64,000 nucleotides of DNA from Endomychus coccineus (lineage: Eukaryota; Arthropoda; Insecta; Coleoptera; Endomychidae): positions 143,816,046-143,880,045 of the forward strand of contig OY294067.1 in assembly GCA_958510875.1 (NCBI GenBank), written 5' to 3'. Positions 23,290 to 36,129 of this stretch are shown here, one piece after another. How positions within the stretch are numbered: position 1 is the stretch's first letter; each line of letters starts with the position of its first letter. The translations under genes and the position numbers were made by a program. A model generated the notes under the pieces. The model saw nothing but the letters and a program-made list of their open reading frames with translations. It made no database searches and was not told the origin of the DNA.

Positions 23290-24680
23290 TATAGCGTTAA
23301 AGCATATCTATATTCTCTGATACGACTCTGACTTTTCATGCCAGTTAATTTGGAGCATTATATCTAGTTTGTGTTGAAACTTCAAGTGAATTGCATTTGT
23401 CATTTGGCTGCTACACGAAAATATGCATTGTATCATCATATAACTCGATTCAAGAGAGTACTCTGTTCGAAACGATCACTCCGTCTCAATAAAATGTTTT
23501 GGCTATTTTACTAGTTTTTAATTTTAATAATATTATGTATTGTGAACTACGTTAAATGCTGCATGCATTTGTTATATGATGAGCCGACCACAAAAAAGGT
23601 TGACTTATAACACCATACTACAGCAAAACAAATGCACAGGTGCGCTTTGCTGTTGATTGGTTGAATAAGTAATTTTTGACATCGAACTGTGAGCTAATTG
23701 ATAATTTATAGTCATTTTAGTTAGTTTGCATTTGGTCGGATCTTCTTGCTAAAGTTCCCGAAACGAGCAGAGCCAGCGGAAGGTAATAGTTTAGAGTTAA
23801 GTTAAGAATTTAACTGATCGCAGCAAAACGTACCAACCTGTGCCTTTAACTCTAGTATGATAAAACCTCAGCGGAGAAAAAGGAAATGACATTCTAGTTA
23901 GAGACGTCGACTTAAAACTTTTCACGTTCAAGTATGATATTCTAAATAATCTAAGAATTAAATTTTAGAGAAATTCATTTAATTTGCAGCAAAATACCTG
24001 TTTAAATATCAGTATTTAAAAAAGGTAACTTTATTTGACAGATGGTTTTGTGACAACGGTATATCAAATAATATTTTCGTAGGAAACTCCTCAATACAAC
24101 TTTCACATTTGATATTCCTGTGAAAAACGTCAAATAAAAAAGGTTTATACGTGAACCAACCCGAAAATCATTCATTAAGAAAAACCTTATTAATCCAATA
24201 TATTGAAAGATACAGAACTAATGTTCAATATTATTGGATTCATAAAAAACTGTGTAAATCTTATTCAAAACTACATCAAATTTGTGAGAAGCATGTATCC
24301 AAATTTACTGATATCAATCTCATAGTCATTTATTGTATTTATCCAAAAAGTAATCAACTTATCAAAAACTCGATAAATATACCGCTATTATTACTCGCTA
24401 AATTTTAAGACTGATGTATTTAAGAAGTTATTAAATCTATAAAACTCGGTTTATAGATTTAATACATCGGAAGATAAAATCAATTCTAGATGTTGTGAGA
24501 TTTATAAAAAACATTGTAAGATCTATCTAAAATTATGTAAAATTGGTAAAAGTCTTCTATCCTAATTTACTGTTATCAATCCGATGTGATTGTATTGGAT
24601 TTATCCGAAAGAGATTGTATTAATCCTAAAGTGACAAGTATTAGTAAATTTAGGACTAATATCCACTAAATGCTTTTTTG
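23290..24680. repeat. Diverged tandem duplication, copy 2
   Basis: Second copy of the segment above, preceded by GCGCGAAGCAACACCGATTC at about 23247. Roughly 80-85% similar by eye with many small indels, so the duplication is old. It lacks the MITE. Palindromic AAAACTCGGTTT and GGATTTATCCG words near the outer end may be part of the transposon's subterminal region. Confidence 0.85.
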
Positions 24681-24706
24681 TTGATTATATAAAATCGTTT
24701 TATGAT

Positions 24707-25972
24707 TTATATCAAATTAATTCTCTCCGTGGTGAGAGTACCTGGGTTTTGTTTTGGAGTCGAAGCTGTAGCCAGGCCTGTAGGCTTCGACGCCATGTTT
24801 TTTGACTTACATCTTTTACAAGATGTGCTAACTATGTTAGGTACTTCACTTCCAAAACATACAGTTTTCCTAGGGGCAGAACAAGAAGTATACTTGTGCC
24901 CTTGGGAACGACAATTCCTACAAACAACTGGAGAAAAGGTTTGTAACTCATTGACTGTAGGTCTAAACTTTATTTTAGGTACATTTTCCTGTACTACCAC
25001 TCGACTTTTAAAACGAAACTCGAAATCTTCTATTTGTCTACAATTCACTTTCAAATCCTTTATTGATGTTAAATTATGCGAAGTAAATTGATTCAAAATG
25101 TGAGGTTGTAAGTTAGACATAATTTGTTCTAATCTCGTTTCTTCATCAGGAGCAACTTCAAGCCTGGAGAATAATTTTCCTACTGAAGCTATGTACAAAC
25201 TGCATTTTTGTCCTGAAAGTTGTTTGCGGTTTCTGACCTGATTCCATATTCCAAAGTCAAAGTATTTAGGCAAGAATTCTGCTTTTAATACCTCAATTAA
25301 TTCCATCCAAGATGAAACAGAAGATCTCACTGATCTAAACCAATCCAAGGCATCACCCTTGAAAAGATCAACAGCTGAAGAAAAAAGGTCTTCCTCTGTC
25401 AAACCTCGAGCCTCCCTCAATTCTTCTACTCTATCCAAAAAATCATAAACTTTTTAATGATCTCCCGACCCATCAAAAAATAAGTCCCATATGAAAACAG
25501 GAACTTTGGGACGATACGATGATATTCGTTGGTTAATTGGAGTTTGCGGAGTAGAACTACCTAGAACTTGACCAACAGGCCGAAGTTTAACAGCATAATC
25601 TCCTTCTAGAGCAAGAACATCAGCTGCTAATTTATCTTTTTGAATCTTATCGTTTAAAGTTTCGGGGTTGAGTCTGTCTATGCGAGCAGACAAGTGGTTT
25701 AGCCTAGTTTCTATTCTCCTAGCATTATCCCCTGGTTCACCCTGATATCTATTAATTGCATCTTTAATGTCTTTAAGAGACTCTGAAATTTTCACAACAC
25801 TTTCTTCAAAATCGAATTCATCATTAATTGAAGTTAAGCTTCTATCATGTTGTTCTCTATGCAAACAACCCCTTAAAAGCTTTCGTCTAGTATTAGCGTC
25901 ACCATCCGTAGATTGACCCCTAATAGCTAATTCATAAGATAATTCTTTAGTTTTCAAAAAATTAGGCTCCAT
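24707..25972 (-). pseudogene. gypsy-2 gag
   Basis: Two frames. 25972-25454 begins MEPNFLKTKELSYELAIRG, a SAP-like start seen in many insect gypsy Gag proteins, followed by a coiled-coil-like helix and PKVPVF before a frameshift. 25438-24707 holds the capsid core (DLFKGDALDWFRSVRSSVSS, EFLPKYFD) and one CCHC knuckle CRNCRSQGHKYTSC. A second knuckle is damaged (CFGS in place of CxxC). The frame ends where the EnSpm-like element was inserted. The start ATG at 25972 lies about 180 bp inside the 5' LTR, a sensible leader length. Confidence 0.9.
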
Positions 25973-26134
25973 AATTAGAGAATTTTATAAAATCGATAAT
26001 AATTCAGAGAATAAATGTCAATAACTTCGTGCAAATTCAACAGATCATAAAATGAGATAAAATAATAGAATGACCAATTTTTCACTCCTAATATGTATTT
26101 CTCTCAATAACCATCAAGTATGTTCGAGACCACG

Positions 26135-26152
26135 TTAAAGAAATGGGCGCCA
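26135..26152 (-). other. gypsy-2 primer binding site
   Basis: On the minus strand, one base after the 5' LTR end, the sequence is TGGCGCCCATTTC. It starts with TGG and shares the first bases of the TGGCGCCC sites complementary to tRNA-Lys primers. The match to that tRNA is not complete. Confidence 0.75.
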
Positions 26153-26153
26153 G

Positions 26154-27952
26154 TGAAACGGACCCGCTTGGGTCAGTTTATATTATATATTATATTATAT
26201 ACTAGCTCAATTTGAATTAATTAATCTCAGGGCTCGTAGTGAAACGTGCCTTGTGATTCTAGACTGGTGAATTGCCTGAGCGCCAATTGCTGGAAGAAAA
26301 CTATAAAAATAAATGAATTCACAGCCTAGAATACGAGCACCACGAGATGGTTCATTAGTTGATGGAAATTAGAAAAACAATACAAGTTCAACTTAACAAT
26401 TTGATTTATTCCAGATGGAATTTGGTATTTAACAAAAATAAATTTATAAACTGTAAATTTATTTTTGTTAAATACCAAATTAATAATGAATTAATTTATG
26501 AATAAAATGAATTTTGAAGTAAAGCAATTACAAAATTATATCAATTTGTATATAAAGAATTTAGGGTAAATAATTATGAAATTAACTCAATTTAGTTTTA
26601 TTTTTAGTTTAATTGAAAGAATAGATAGTTAAATAGTAAAGAGACCACGAATGGCTCTAAAAAATTCATCGAAATACAATTTTGGTGAACAACAAAATCA
26701 GAAAATGAAATAATGGTCACTCAACAATAAAATGTTACCCTCCTTGGAACTCGTAGGAACTGGAAGCTGGTCCTGTCAGGAAAGTCACTAAACCGTCTTG
26801 GAGTGAAGGGGGTGAGGAACCTCAGACGTTCAAACCCTGTAATGTCAAAGAACGAACAGTACCTGACTTGAGATCAAAGGACAAGTAACACCGTCGGCCG
26901 GAATAACCAAATGATTCCACCTCCGATAATGTTATCTCCCCCAATATGTAAACCACTATTACAAAATTGATATCTTGAAGAGATATCAATTTAGACAAAA
27001 ATATAATTTAATCTGCAAGAATTATATAATTACAAGAATTACTTAAATTCAAACAATAAATAATATGTGACTGAATTGACGATACAAAAAAATGAGAAAG
27101 AAAGAAAAATAATCAAATTGTGATTGAAGGAAATAACCAAAACGTTGAATTTGCTAGTTAGCACAAATCTAGAAACTTGAATTGATTTGCATCAAATTGA
27201 TGTATTACTCTACTCTGCAATCACGCGAACGCAGCAGTCCTGATAGTTAAAAATTCAATAAGCAATAATTGAATAATACCTTGTGATGATTCCAAATACT
27301 ATTTATAGCACGATGCAGTCGAAGACAGCTCTGAATACTACGTATCAGATTTACAAAATGGCGACTCTTACGAATCACGAAAAAATAGCATGTGCCAATG
27401 CGAAATTAAACTGACAAGGAATACAGAAATATTATCATGAGAACCTGCCTACGTTCCGATAGATTATCTTCCTACAAGAGTTACAACAATCAATGCCGTG
27501 ATGGAAACGATATTCTTTGAAATATGCTATCTGCAAAATGATCTGGTGTGCCCCCAGGCAAATCGAGATAAAAAATCCGCCGTAATACTATCACAATCAG
27601 GCTTTGTACATCCAGAAGTTAATTATATATCTAAATCAAATTAAATAGCCTGATGTGAATAATATTTAGGAAGTAAAATTAAGAAAATGTAATTAACGAC
27701 AATGAATTACGAAATCTCGACTTACCCAGGTAAAGGTACACACCACAAAGCCTACTTTCCGATTTCCGCTATCCTACATTCCCACTCCGCGATATTTAGT
27801 GACATCTCACATCAGGAATGGTAGTATCAATAATCTAAGTTTTATTGATCGGCAGATATCTTTAAATATCATATGACAAGTTTCCTAGCCGAAAAGAAAT
27901 CTAATCTGTTTATTAGCTAGTTCTATACTATCTCGTAACGCAACCCGTTACA
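26154..27952 (-). repeat. gypsy-2 5' LTR (right copy, 1799 bp)
   Basis: Second copy of the 1745-bp LTR, followed by the target duplication CACC. It is 54 bp longer, through a TATATTATA expansion near 26185 and a palindromic gain at 26420-26480. Otherwise it differs from the left copy by scattered substitutions only. Confidence 0.93.
26420..26480. repeat. Perfect 27-bp-arm palindrome in the right LTR
   Basis: Arm 26420-26446 (ATTTGGTATTTAACAAAAAT...) is the exact reverse complement of 26454-26480, with a 7-bp loop. The left LTR has only one arm at this place, so the second arm arose after insertion. Confidence 0.95.
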
Positions 27953-27956
27953 CACC

Positions 27957-30900
27957 TTGAATTAGTGACGATAATGCCACATGAGCACCTAAGGCCTTAT
28001 CAGTAATACACACTTTGGGCAAAATTATTCCAATTTGGAGTAGAAGCTCAAAAGCAGTTGCACGAATTCACCAGAAAATTGTCATCAATGGCTTCCTTGG
28101 GTTCTATTTATTCAGAAAGAGAAAATTAAAATAATGGCGAAGGCGAAGTTTGGCCAAAACACTGGGATGCAGCTAAAAATTCCACACTCCACGAAACTGT
28201 CAATTTTCGAATCATATTTACGGTAACAAACTTCGAATTCCTACTCAAATGGGGGATCTTGTCTTAAAAATTCCTCATCAAAGAAACTCGGGTATCGCGG
28301 TGAACAAGTTTTTTTGAAAATTTTTGTGAATGTCTAACGTTCATCGAAAAAGTCCTGGGAGTGACTCAATACTTTGGTTGGAACGTCAGGTGTGCAGAGG
28401 TTGCTTTCCTGTATCACTATGTCTCAAATATCATGCAAATAGGAATACTGGTTCAATTGCAATACATTTTTGGTATTCCGGTTACGCAAAAAAAACATTC
28501 TCCGGTCTGTTTCAAAAGTTCCTGCTATATTTACTACTGTTTCGCTGATCCTCGAAGTTCACTGCATATCTAAATCCAATTGACTCTCCATTCATTTATC
28601 AGGTTCACTCCTCAGGCACGACTTCTGCTATTGTCCTCACCACAAAGCATATCACAGTGCTACCTATAGATAGCCTCAGCTTGTCTCAGTGGAGTTAGTA
28701 TCCAGGGCCCATTGGGTGGAATGAATAAAACAAGAATTGCGACCTTCAATTGAAGGTAATATTTGATGGCTTCTTGGCTAATTAAATGATGTCGCAGAGA
28801 TCGAACGTCCTTGCAAATAAACACGAAACCCTTCAATAAGGAACTCATCTATAAAACAATTACACAATCACTTACTATTAGATTCTCCATTGAAGAAAAA
28901 TCTAATGAGGAAACACAAGGAAGCTGAAGGCACAATTATGACATAATCGCTGAAAACGGAGTAGCTGAATATTAGCGTAACCAAATGGTTATCAAGCAGG
29001 CGGTTTATGATACAAGTTGATTACTAATAAACCGGTCCACAGTGCGGAAAAAAATCAGTCGTGCAGGTGAAAGCGTAATGAAGCGGTTTTTAATCTATCA
29101 CGGATAGCTACACTCAGTTTTGAGTCATACCAGAAGTCTTGTATCTATTAAAGTTTTACGGGATGACTCAACGCCAATTCATCCCCAATACCACTTGTGT
29201 GAGTACACGAAATTTTCTTCGATATAATTTTATGAATCAGTGTACACAATGTCAGTGTTTCGTCAACAATTTCAACTACTCACAGGCAAAACATAGCGTG
29301 GATGATGCAAAATCACACAGCTCTTTCAATTTCTACACCTCACAATTATTCAATAGATTTGAAGAAATCATTATCGGTATGCGGATTGGATAAAGTTAGA
29401 ATGAATGTACCTAGGATAACAAACTGATCCAATAATTCACTCTTGATCTCCCTATTGCATTAACAAACAAGCAAATCACCAGCTGGTCTACCCTTTTACC
29501 ATTGAACAACATGGATCAAATTAAGATTTTGCATGAGAGAATTTCACCCTGCTGTTTTTCTGGGTATTGCACAAAGTAGTCACCTTCATGGTTCCTCACG
29601 GCAGATGGTAGACTACACTGAAAACATAAACTGCTGGCCTAAGCTTGTAAGGGTACAAACTACTCTTGCTTGAGGATAAACTAAAAGCTCTATTTCATAA
29701 CTTGGTTGCCGACAGCTACAGTGAAGACGGGTTATATTTCAGGTATTGAAAATTCGGGCGCCAGAGTATTTTTAACCAACCAATAAATTATGTATGTAAC
29801 TAGGGGATACAAATACTCAAGTCCCTAGGTTACATTATCCTCAAAGTATAAAAAATAAAAGACCTGTACCCAGAATGATTGAAATTTACTAGTAATTGAA
29901 ATACTAATGTTGATACAGTTTATGACAGAACTTAATATCAATGAGATATGAAGCGAATGAATTGAAAATATGGATGAAGGTAATTGCTTGAATCATTAAA
30001 TCAAAGAGAACAGTTGAATTTACACAATAAACAAATACTCAATGATTATTTCAAATGTTACATAAACCCAAAATCGGTAGCCTGACCTGGTGAGTGCTGG
30101 ATAAGATGTTGAACTTGCTCGGTTATGGATTAATACTTCCTACTTGATGTAGGGGACTCCTGCCACAGTTTCCACGATTGTACATCACAAGTAAATCAGC
30201 AACTTCTAAAGTAATTTTTCCACAGCAGATTCAAGCCAACCTCAATTCACTTGTTGAATTTCCCACAGCATAAACAGAAAAAAAGGAATCCTGAAATCAC
30301 GATATGTTCAAACCTCTATTGTTCTATCGTCCTCAGAAGACGGATATGATGTAAAATTCTGAGCTGGTACTTGGGAGCAAACTATTAAACTTATTTGAGA
30401 TGTTATTACACACAAGCCAGGCATACAGAATCCTGCTCAAGATATTACTAGGTTATGTTTGTTTACTGTTCCCTCAGGTCAAAGCCTTATGAAATCATAT
30501 GCTGCTACGGAGAGTGGGAACCTTATCGTAACTATGCTAGGATAGCTACCCTTTTATGCAACTCGAGGGTTGCGGAGAGTGTATATTACAGGGTTACACT
30601 ACGAGGAGTGCCCTGTGAGTTGGTAGAATGGATTGAATTTAGCTGCCACCAGTTCCCCTTCGAGGTGTTTTGGAGAATAGTCCAGGGAACGGAACTAATC
30701 TCGAAGGAGTTGCTCTCCAGTAGCACTTGGTATAAAATTATTTAGTGGCGGGCCCTCCCTGGCCGACGTATATATCATGCTAGTATGACAGTTTCTCGTT
30801 GCTGAAGATGTTCGGAATGACAATCACGACAATATTATTCTATTCCACTATAACGTTATTTAAGGGATGGTGTATCAATGAAGAACAGTATAAACAGGAT

Positions 30901-31100
30901 AAGTTGTATATTGGTGGAAAAGTTAATCGTATACAAAAAAACAATAATAATCACACAGATGTATATATATACACTAAGTCCCATACATATAAACATAAAG
31001 TGAAAAATATGACAAATAGCCAACAAGAAACAAAACAAAATTTAAATTTAACGAAATTAATTTGATACTAGTTATCTGAATGGTTTGTAAAAACAATATA
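27957..31100. other. Unassigned repeat-like DNA
   Basis: Starts with what should be the upstream remainder of the old gypsy pol on the minus strand, but I cannot read domains with confidence. Open frames here are all under 100 codons (for example 30455-30745 and 30799-31065) and match nothing I recognise. No tRNA, rRNA or CRISPR-like structure was seen. Confidence 0.4.
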
Positions 31101-34100
31101 TAATAAATTTGATAAAACTTTATCGAAATCGATCAATCAGTGGATTATTGATTTGCCTGATGTAACGATGCCAGGGAGTTGTTTCTTTGGGGGCTAACCT
31201 TAATTTTTGAATGTACCAATCTGAGGTATAAGTAACTATAGGTTGTGGAGTAACCCAGAGGGGCCACTGGTAGTAAAGTTGAGGTACCGGAAGGGTGATT
31301 CTCTAAATAACTACCCCTGTTGCCTTATCCACAACTACCTGGTTCGCTATGTATATGTAGATCTAGTAAATTGATTCAACAAATTGAACAATACAATGAA
31401 ACTCTAGTTTTCAGGATGAACTCGAACACATTCTCTTAAATTCGCCGCTTATGGCTAACTCTCCCTGTCCTTAAGGATCAGGGTCTCAATAGGGGGTTCA
31501 AGAACCCTTCAAATTCTAAATAAAATACCCTTATTGCAACTTTTGAATAATGATCTTTCCCAATAGTCCCCCAAATGTTTAGGTATTTGACTCTACACCT
31601 ACAATTTTCCTAATTCCAATTATACCTATCTTAAGTAGGTCACCTATATGCACTACAAAATATGAGAAATTCGGCAGATGGATCAATACACTTCTATTAA
31701 ATCAAAATACTCTATTAATGGTTACGATCCTCTATAAGCCAACACAAAAACGAGAAAAAGGGGGTGCTGACCTCAGAATTTTTGGCTTGAACACATACTA
31801 AATAGCTTTTTTCTATAGATTTACTCTGACTCAGTATTTAATCCTTAATCCACAAAGTGAACCAGTAATATCTGAGTTAACACTTCACGCACGGCCTTCA
31901 CAAAATGTATTACGAGACGTCTTTTTGTTGAGTTATAAATTACACCCCGGAGCTAGTTCTCTCTCGCACCCAGATCAAATTGTCTAATCGTTAAAGGAAA
32001 TAAATTCTCCAAAATATCAAAATACTTTAGATTTCTATCATCAAGTTACCAATGACGTTTTCCACAATTTCTTTCACAGGTTATTTTAGATTCTAGTTAC
32101 CAAACAATATTCACTAAATAGCAAATGATATTCAAAGTAAAATGTAAGTTCTCTTGAAACTGATACTTAGAATGATTTTAGGTGAATGAAAGTGAACTTT
32201 AAGAATTATAAAAATTGATTCGAATGAATTAATTTACTTTGAGTAATAAACAAAAGGAAAATATAGTTGTAAAAATAGAAATCTTGTAACTTGCAATACA
32301 AAAAAAACAATCAAATGACTAAGTTGAAAATATCAATTGAAAGAATTAATGAATCTGGCTTTGAGAGAGACGGAGCTATATGTACAAGGAATTGAGCTTA
32401 CCCAGCAAGATACTACACAGGAACTGCCCTTTTTCCCAAGAGTTTTCATTTTCATAATTCGGATCCCCCCCGAAATTGGCTTCCCTACCAGGCTTAAATA
32501 AAATTCAAACGGACCAATGAAGTTTGTTGTACCACGTTGTACTTTGCCCTAACACGCAAATCTGTATTTAAAGTTGCCTGTTTTCCACATCGAGGGGCAG
32601 TGAGTGACCACAAAAAATAATTCTACCGATGCTGCTTAATCAGCGGTTCTAGCTGTTGCTTGTGAATAAGTGCAATCCTACAGATTTGTACTTTGAATGC
32701 TCTTATTCTTAGAAATCACGTACGACTTGTAAAAGGTATCGGATGGCGAATCCCTGTCGGCAGACTGGAATTCCATTATTTCAATCTGAATAAAACTCTA
32801 ATTGTTGAATCTAGGGTGTCTATGTATAGTCTGTTCCTGTCAGGAATTTTGAATTTTAGATTTTGAAATGCCCGTAGGGACGGAACTACACGCTACGGAA
32901 TGATTTGAGTTGTACTCTCATGTGTCTAGTATTCCTGGTTCACTTAGAGTAACTTAATTTTCGGGAGTTTTCTCCCGCTTACGCTACTTTGATTCAATAG
33001 TGAAAAATAATAATCCCCCGGATCATTACAATGAACAAAATACACAACAATTGTAAAACAAATTAGGACTAACCTATGTCCTGTCAGATACCACCTGAGA
33101 AGGCAAATTAATTCTTGAAGTCAGTGAATAAATCAAATGGAATTACAAAGATATTTACCTCTATCACGAAAGGGTTTTCCTTCCAATGAAACAAACTTTA
33201 CTTCCGTACACAACCAGTCACGTTGAAACTGAGTTTTAATCCCCTGAGGTGCACTTATTACTCAAATAATTCCAATTATTCCAATTCAAATTGGTAATTG
33301 ATGCCTTTGCCTTCAACGGAAGGAAATCCCCAGAATTTGGTTCCAAACATAAGCTTGGTATCACCTCCCTGTTGAAATAACCTAGCAACACGACTTCCCG
33401 CTTGAACGATTGACCAGAAGTAAACTCCATTTTCTCTTTCTTTACGGCGTTTCGTTGTCTCACAGAAAAACCTCGAAATAGAAGCGGTAACTACGGATCT
33501 GACACTGAACAACCATGACTCTTAGAATATACGGTCTAGCATAGCTGACGTCACAGGAGTTAACCGATTGTACTACATTGGCCATTTATAAGCCGTTAAG
33601 TGAAATTTACACGTTACAAGCTCTTGCTCGGACTAACTTATTAGATGAATCTGGATGAATGATCATACATACTGCGGTCTGTCCTTTATACTCATTCTCG
33701 GCGTGCCTTTCCTCTGACACTGCCTGGTGATTAGCTAATTCTTATTCATTTCGTGCTCCTGATCCTCCACCAATCGTACAATTGTTGTGTTGTGCCGAAG
33801 TTTTCATGTACGACGGACAGCTGTTCCGCTGTGTTATGGTGACACTAAATATTTACGGTTTCAAATGAAATTAACTATACTCTGTTATGGATTGGAACGA
33901 GTTCAAATTTGACCCTCATAATACAAGAATGTCTATACCCGGTTCTATCTATTTTTCTTTATCAAAATAAACACATCCTGAATCATTGAAATCTATCACT
34001 CCATACACATTTCTGCTAAGACAGTATGTGACATTCATATGAAATTTATCAGCTTCGTTACTGCTCTATGTCGGATGGCAGGTCGAATATGATAAATCAG

Positions 34101-35869
34101 GTTAGTATCATAGAATAGTTCTCCCTCTTCTTACTTGCTACTAAAAGACCTGTTAGTGAATTGTTTTAATCAGTTTGTGGTGATCTGAGAAACGATACTA
34201 TCGGAATTGAATAATGTTCAATAATGGAGGGATAATGAATTGATAATATGAATAATAATGTATTGCGAGTTGAAAATTAAGTAAATATGAGAATAATTAA
34301 TGATGTATAGTTTGTTAATAATTAAGTGGATATGAAAATAATCAAATTTCTGCAATATATGCGTGTTTTGTAATTTCTCAAAAATTGTAACACCTTCATT
34401 GCTATTTCGATAACTATAACTCTTCGAAAAAAAGATGAATAGAAAAGTTGTACCAAATAATCTAAAATATTTTTAACAACACTTTGAATCTCCGATGTAT
34501 GGGAACAAACATCGGATAAAGTTCGGAAATGTGGACGTTTTCAATATGACGCTGGTCGCACTTTCGTTCCGGCAAACTTGGTCTTTCACTAGTGGTCTTG
34601 GCCCCTACAAAGTATCAGATCAACTGATTCATACATAAATAATTTGAGGACGTTCCTTTTGTAAGCACAAACTTACGCGTAAATGCTTTGAATAATTTTA
34701 TGATCACCTTCGCCCCATTATTCATTTCTTCATGACGACGAAGACTCCTACAGGCTAAACGAACGATTGCGATCAAAATGTATAATTAGAATCACACTGT
34801 TGCATCGATGGTATAATAGAAAAATATGAATATCTTCCATTTGAAAATCTGATGTAAAAGTACTACTTGCAACAATTCCTTTTGAACTTGCACCTACTTG
34901 TACGCTTCGTAAATTTTCAGATCTCTACTACGAATATGAGGGAATTTGTGTTGGTGTATATTGACTGAAATATCCAGTTATAAGGATGGTTGAGGATGTT
35001 AATAGAAGTGTATATTATATGCTGTCGAATAAGCTCATTGACTGAAAAACGTGACTTTTGCCACGTATAAATTGTAATAGTTTGGTTTGTGGCAGAATAT
35101 TGGGTTGAATCGCCTCATGCGAAATATTACAAACTTTGAATAATACCCACACATGGCTTAGTTTCATTACTGCCATGTGTTACAGAAACCGCATTTCACT
35201 AGTTACGCATCGTGCGAATGATTGTACCGCTCTCAATAGTCCATTATTGATGTTGCATTATGAAAATTGGTTCGATTGTTGATTTGAGAGACTGCTTCCT
35301 CTATATGAACAATGTTATCATTTTGCAAGATGAATAGTCTTAATTATTAGAAACTGCGTAGTATGCGAAAAGCATTCATATTATGAACATACATACATAG
35401 CCTAATGTTTTGAAATTCGCTAAATTTGGATATTTTGAAATATGAAACAAATTTCGTCAACGATTTCACTGAGGTATTCGGAGTTTACACGTTCTCTGAT
35501 TTGATTTTATTCACTAAACCATACCTGAATGCATGATCAAATGATTATTGACTGAATATCAAAACTAATTCCATTAGATAATTATTATTAGAAGCAAACG
35601 ATTTCCTTGACCTATATCATCCAAGATACCACATAGGCTAAGTGCACAAATAAATTTCCTTATAATATTAAAATAACAGCAAAACGTTTTTTAAGCTCCA
35701 ACTTTGGCCACGTGAGTAGTTTATATAGTTTATATTCTATTCGGACTAGAGAAACCTCAACTTTGTCATCGATTGATAACACGAAAATTTGTTTAGGACT
35801 GAAAAGTTAGAGATTAATACCAAAATTTCCAAAAATCAAAGATAATCACATCATTTTCAATAGTGAGTA
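31101..35869. other. Unassigned AT-rich DNA, possible decayed LTR material
   Basis: No ORF above about 80 codons. At 32380-33520 short motifs such as GAGCTTACCCAGCAAG and CTGTCAG resemble words found in the gypsy-2 LTR in a similar order, so a diverged LTR of a related family is possible but unproven. 34200-35869 is very AT-rich with nothing recognisable. Confidence 0.35.
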
Positions 35870-36129
35870 CTTGAATAATACTCATCTTCAATTCAAATGA
35901 ACTGTTCAATTGGAAAAGATAAACATCTTGATATCTGACACTAGTAAAAACGTGAAATATACTGAAAATAGCTTAACCAAAATCATATCAACAATGAAAA
36001 ATATCCTATCCACACAAATCTACAGTACATATTTGAAATTATAAACTAACTAAACAATTTGGGAGAAACTTCAAGAAAATAAAGAATAGAAATATTGGAA
36101 GACTGATAAATTAAAAAACAAAAACAATG

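Larger units (their letters stand above)
15518..24710 (-). mobile_element. EnSpm/CACTA-like (TNP2-type) DNA transposon nested in gypsy-2
   Basis: Gypsy-2 gag stops matching at about 24710 and its pol coding resumes near 15515, so everything between is an insertion. It encodes a C2H2 zinc-finger plus TNP2-like transposase on the minus strand and has repeated subterminal motifs near both ends. The five bases ATCAA occur at 15513-15517 and 24711-24715, and CATAAAAC/GTTTTATG lies just inside each end. The inverted termini do not align perfectly and canonical CACTA ends were not found, so boundaries are good to some tens of bases. The superfamily assignment rests on the transposase. Confidence 0.7.
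7808..27952 (-). mobile_element. Large Ty3/gypsy LTR retrotransposon (gypsy-2) with nested EnSpm-like element
   Basis: Near-identical long terminal repeats at 7808-9552 and 26154-27952 bound the element. The 4-bp target duplication CACC lies at 7804-7807 and 27953-27956. The minus orientation is fixed by a primer binding site beside the right LTR, a polypurine tract beside the left LTR, and gag, protease, RT, RNase H and integrase read right to left. Total span is 20.1 kb; subtracting the roughly 9.2-kb transposon between gag and protease leaves about 10.9 kb. Every coding part has frameshifts but the catalytic RT and integrase residues remain. No env gene was recognised in the 2.6 kb downstream of integrase. 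Confidence 0.92.

Noticed and set aside
24702..25091. 129-codon plus-strand frame
   Set aside because: Antisense to gypsy-2 gag, whose capsid and zinc-knuckle motifs are clear.
28250..28320. Plus-strand MGDLVLK-like reading as a gypsy integrase C-terminus
   Set aside because: Only a few residues match and the frame is not supported upstream or downstream.
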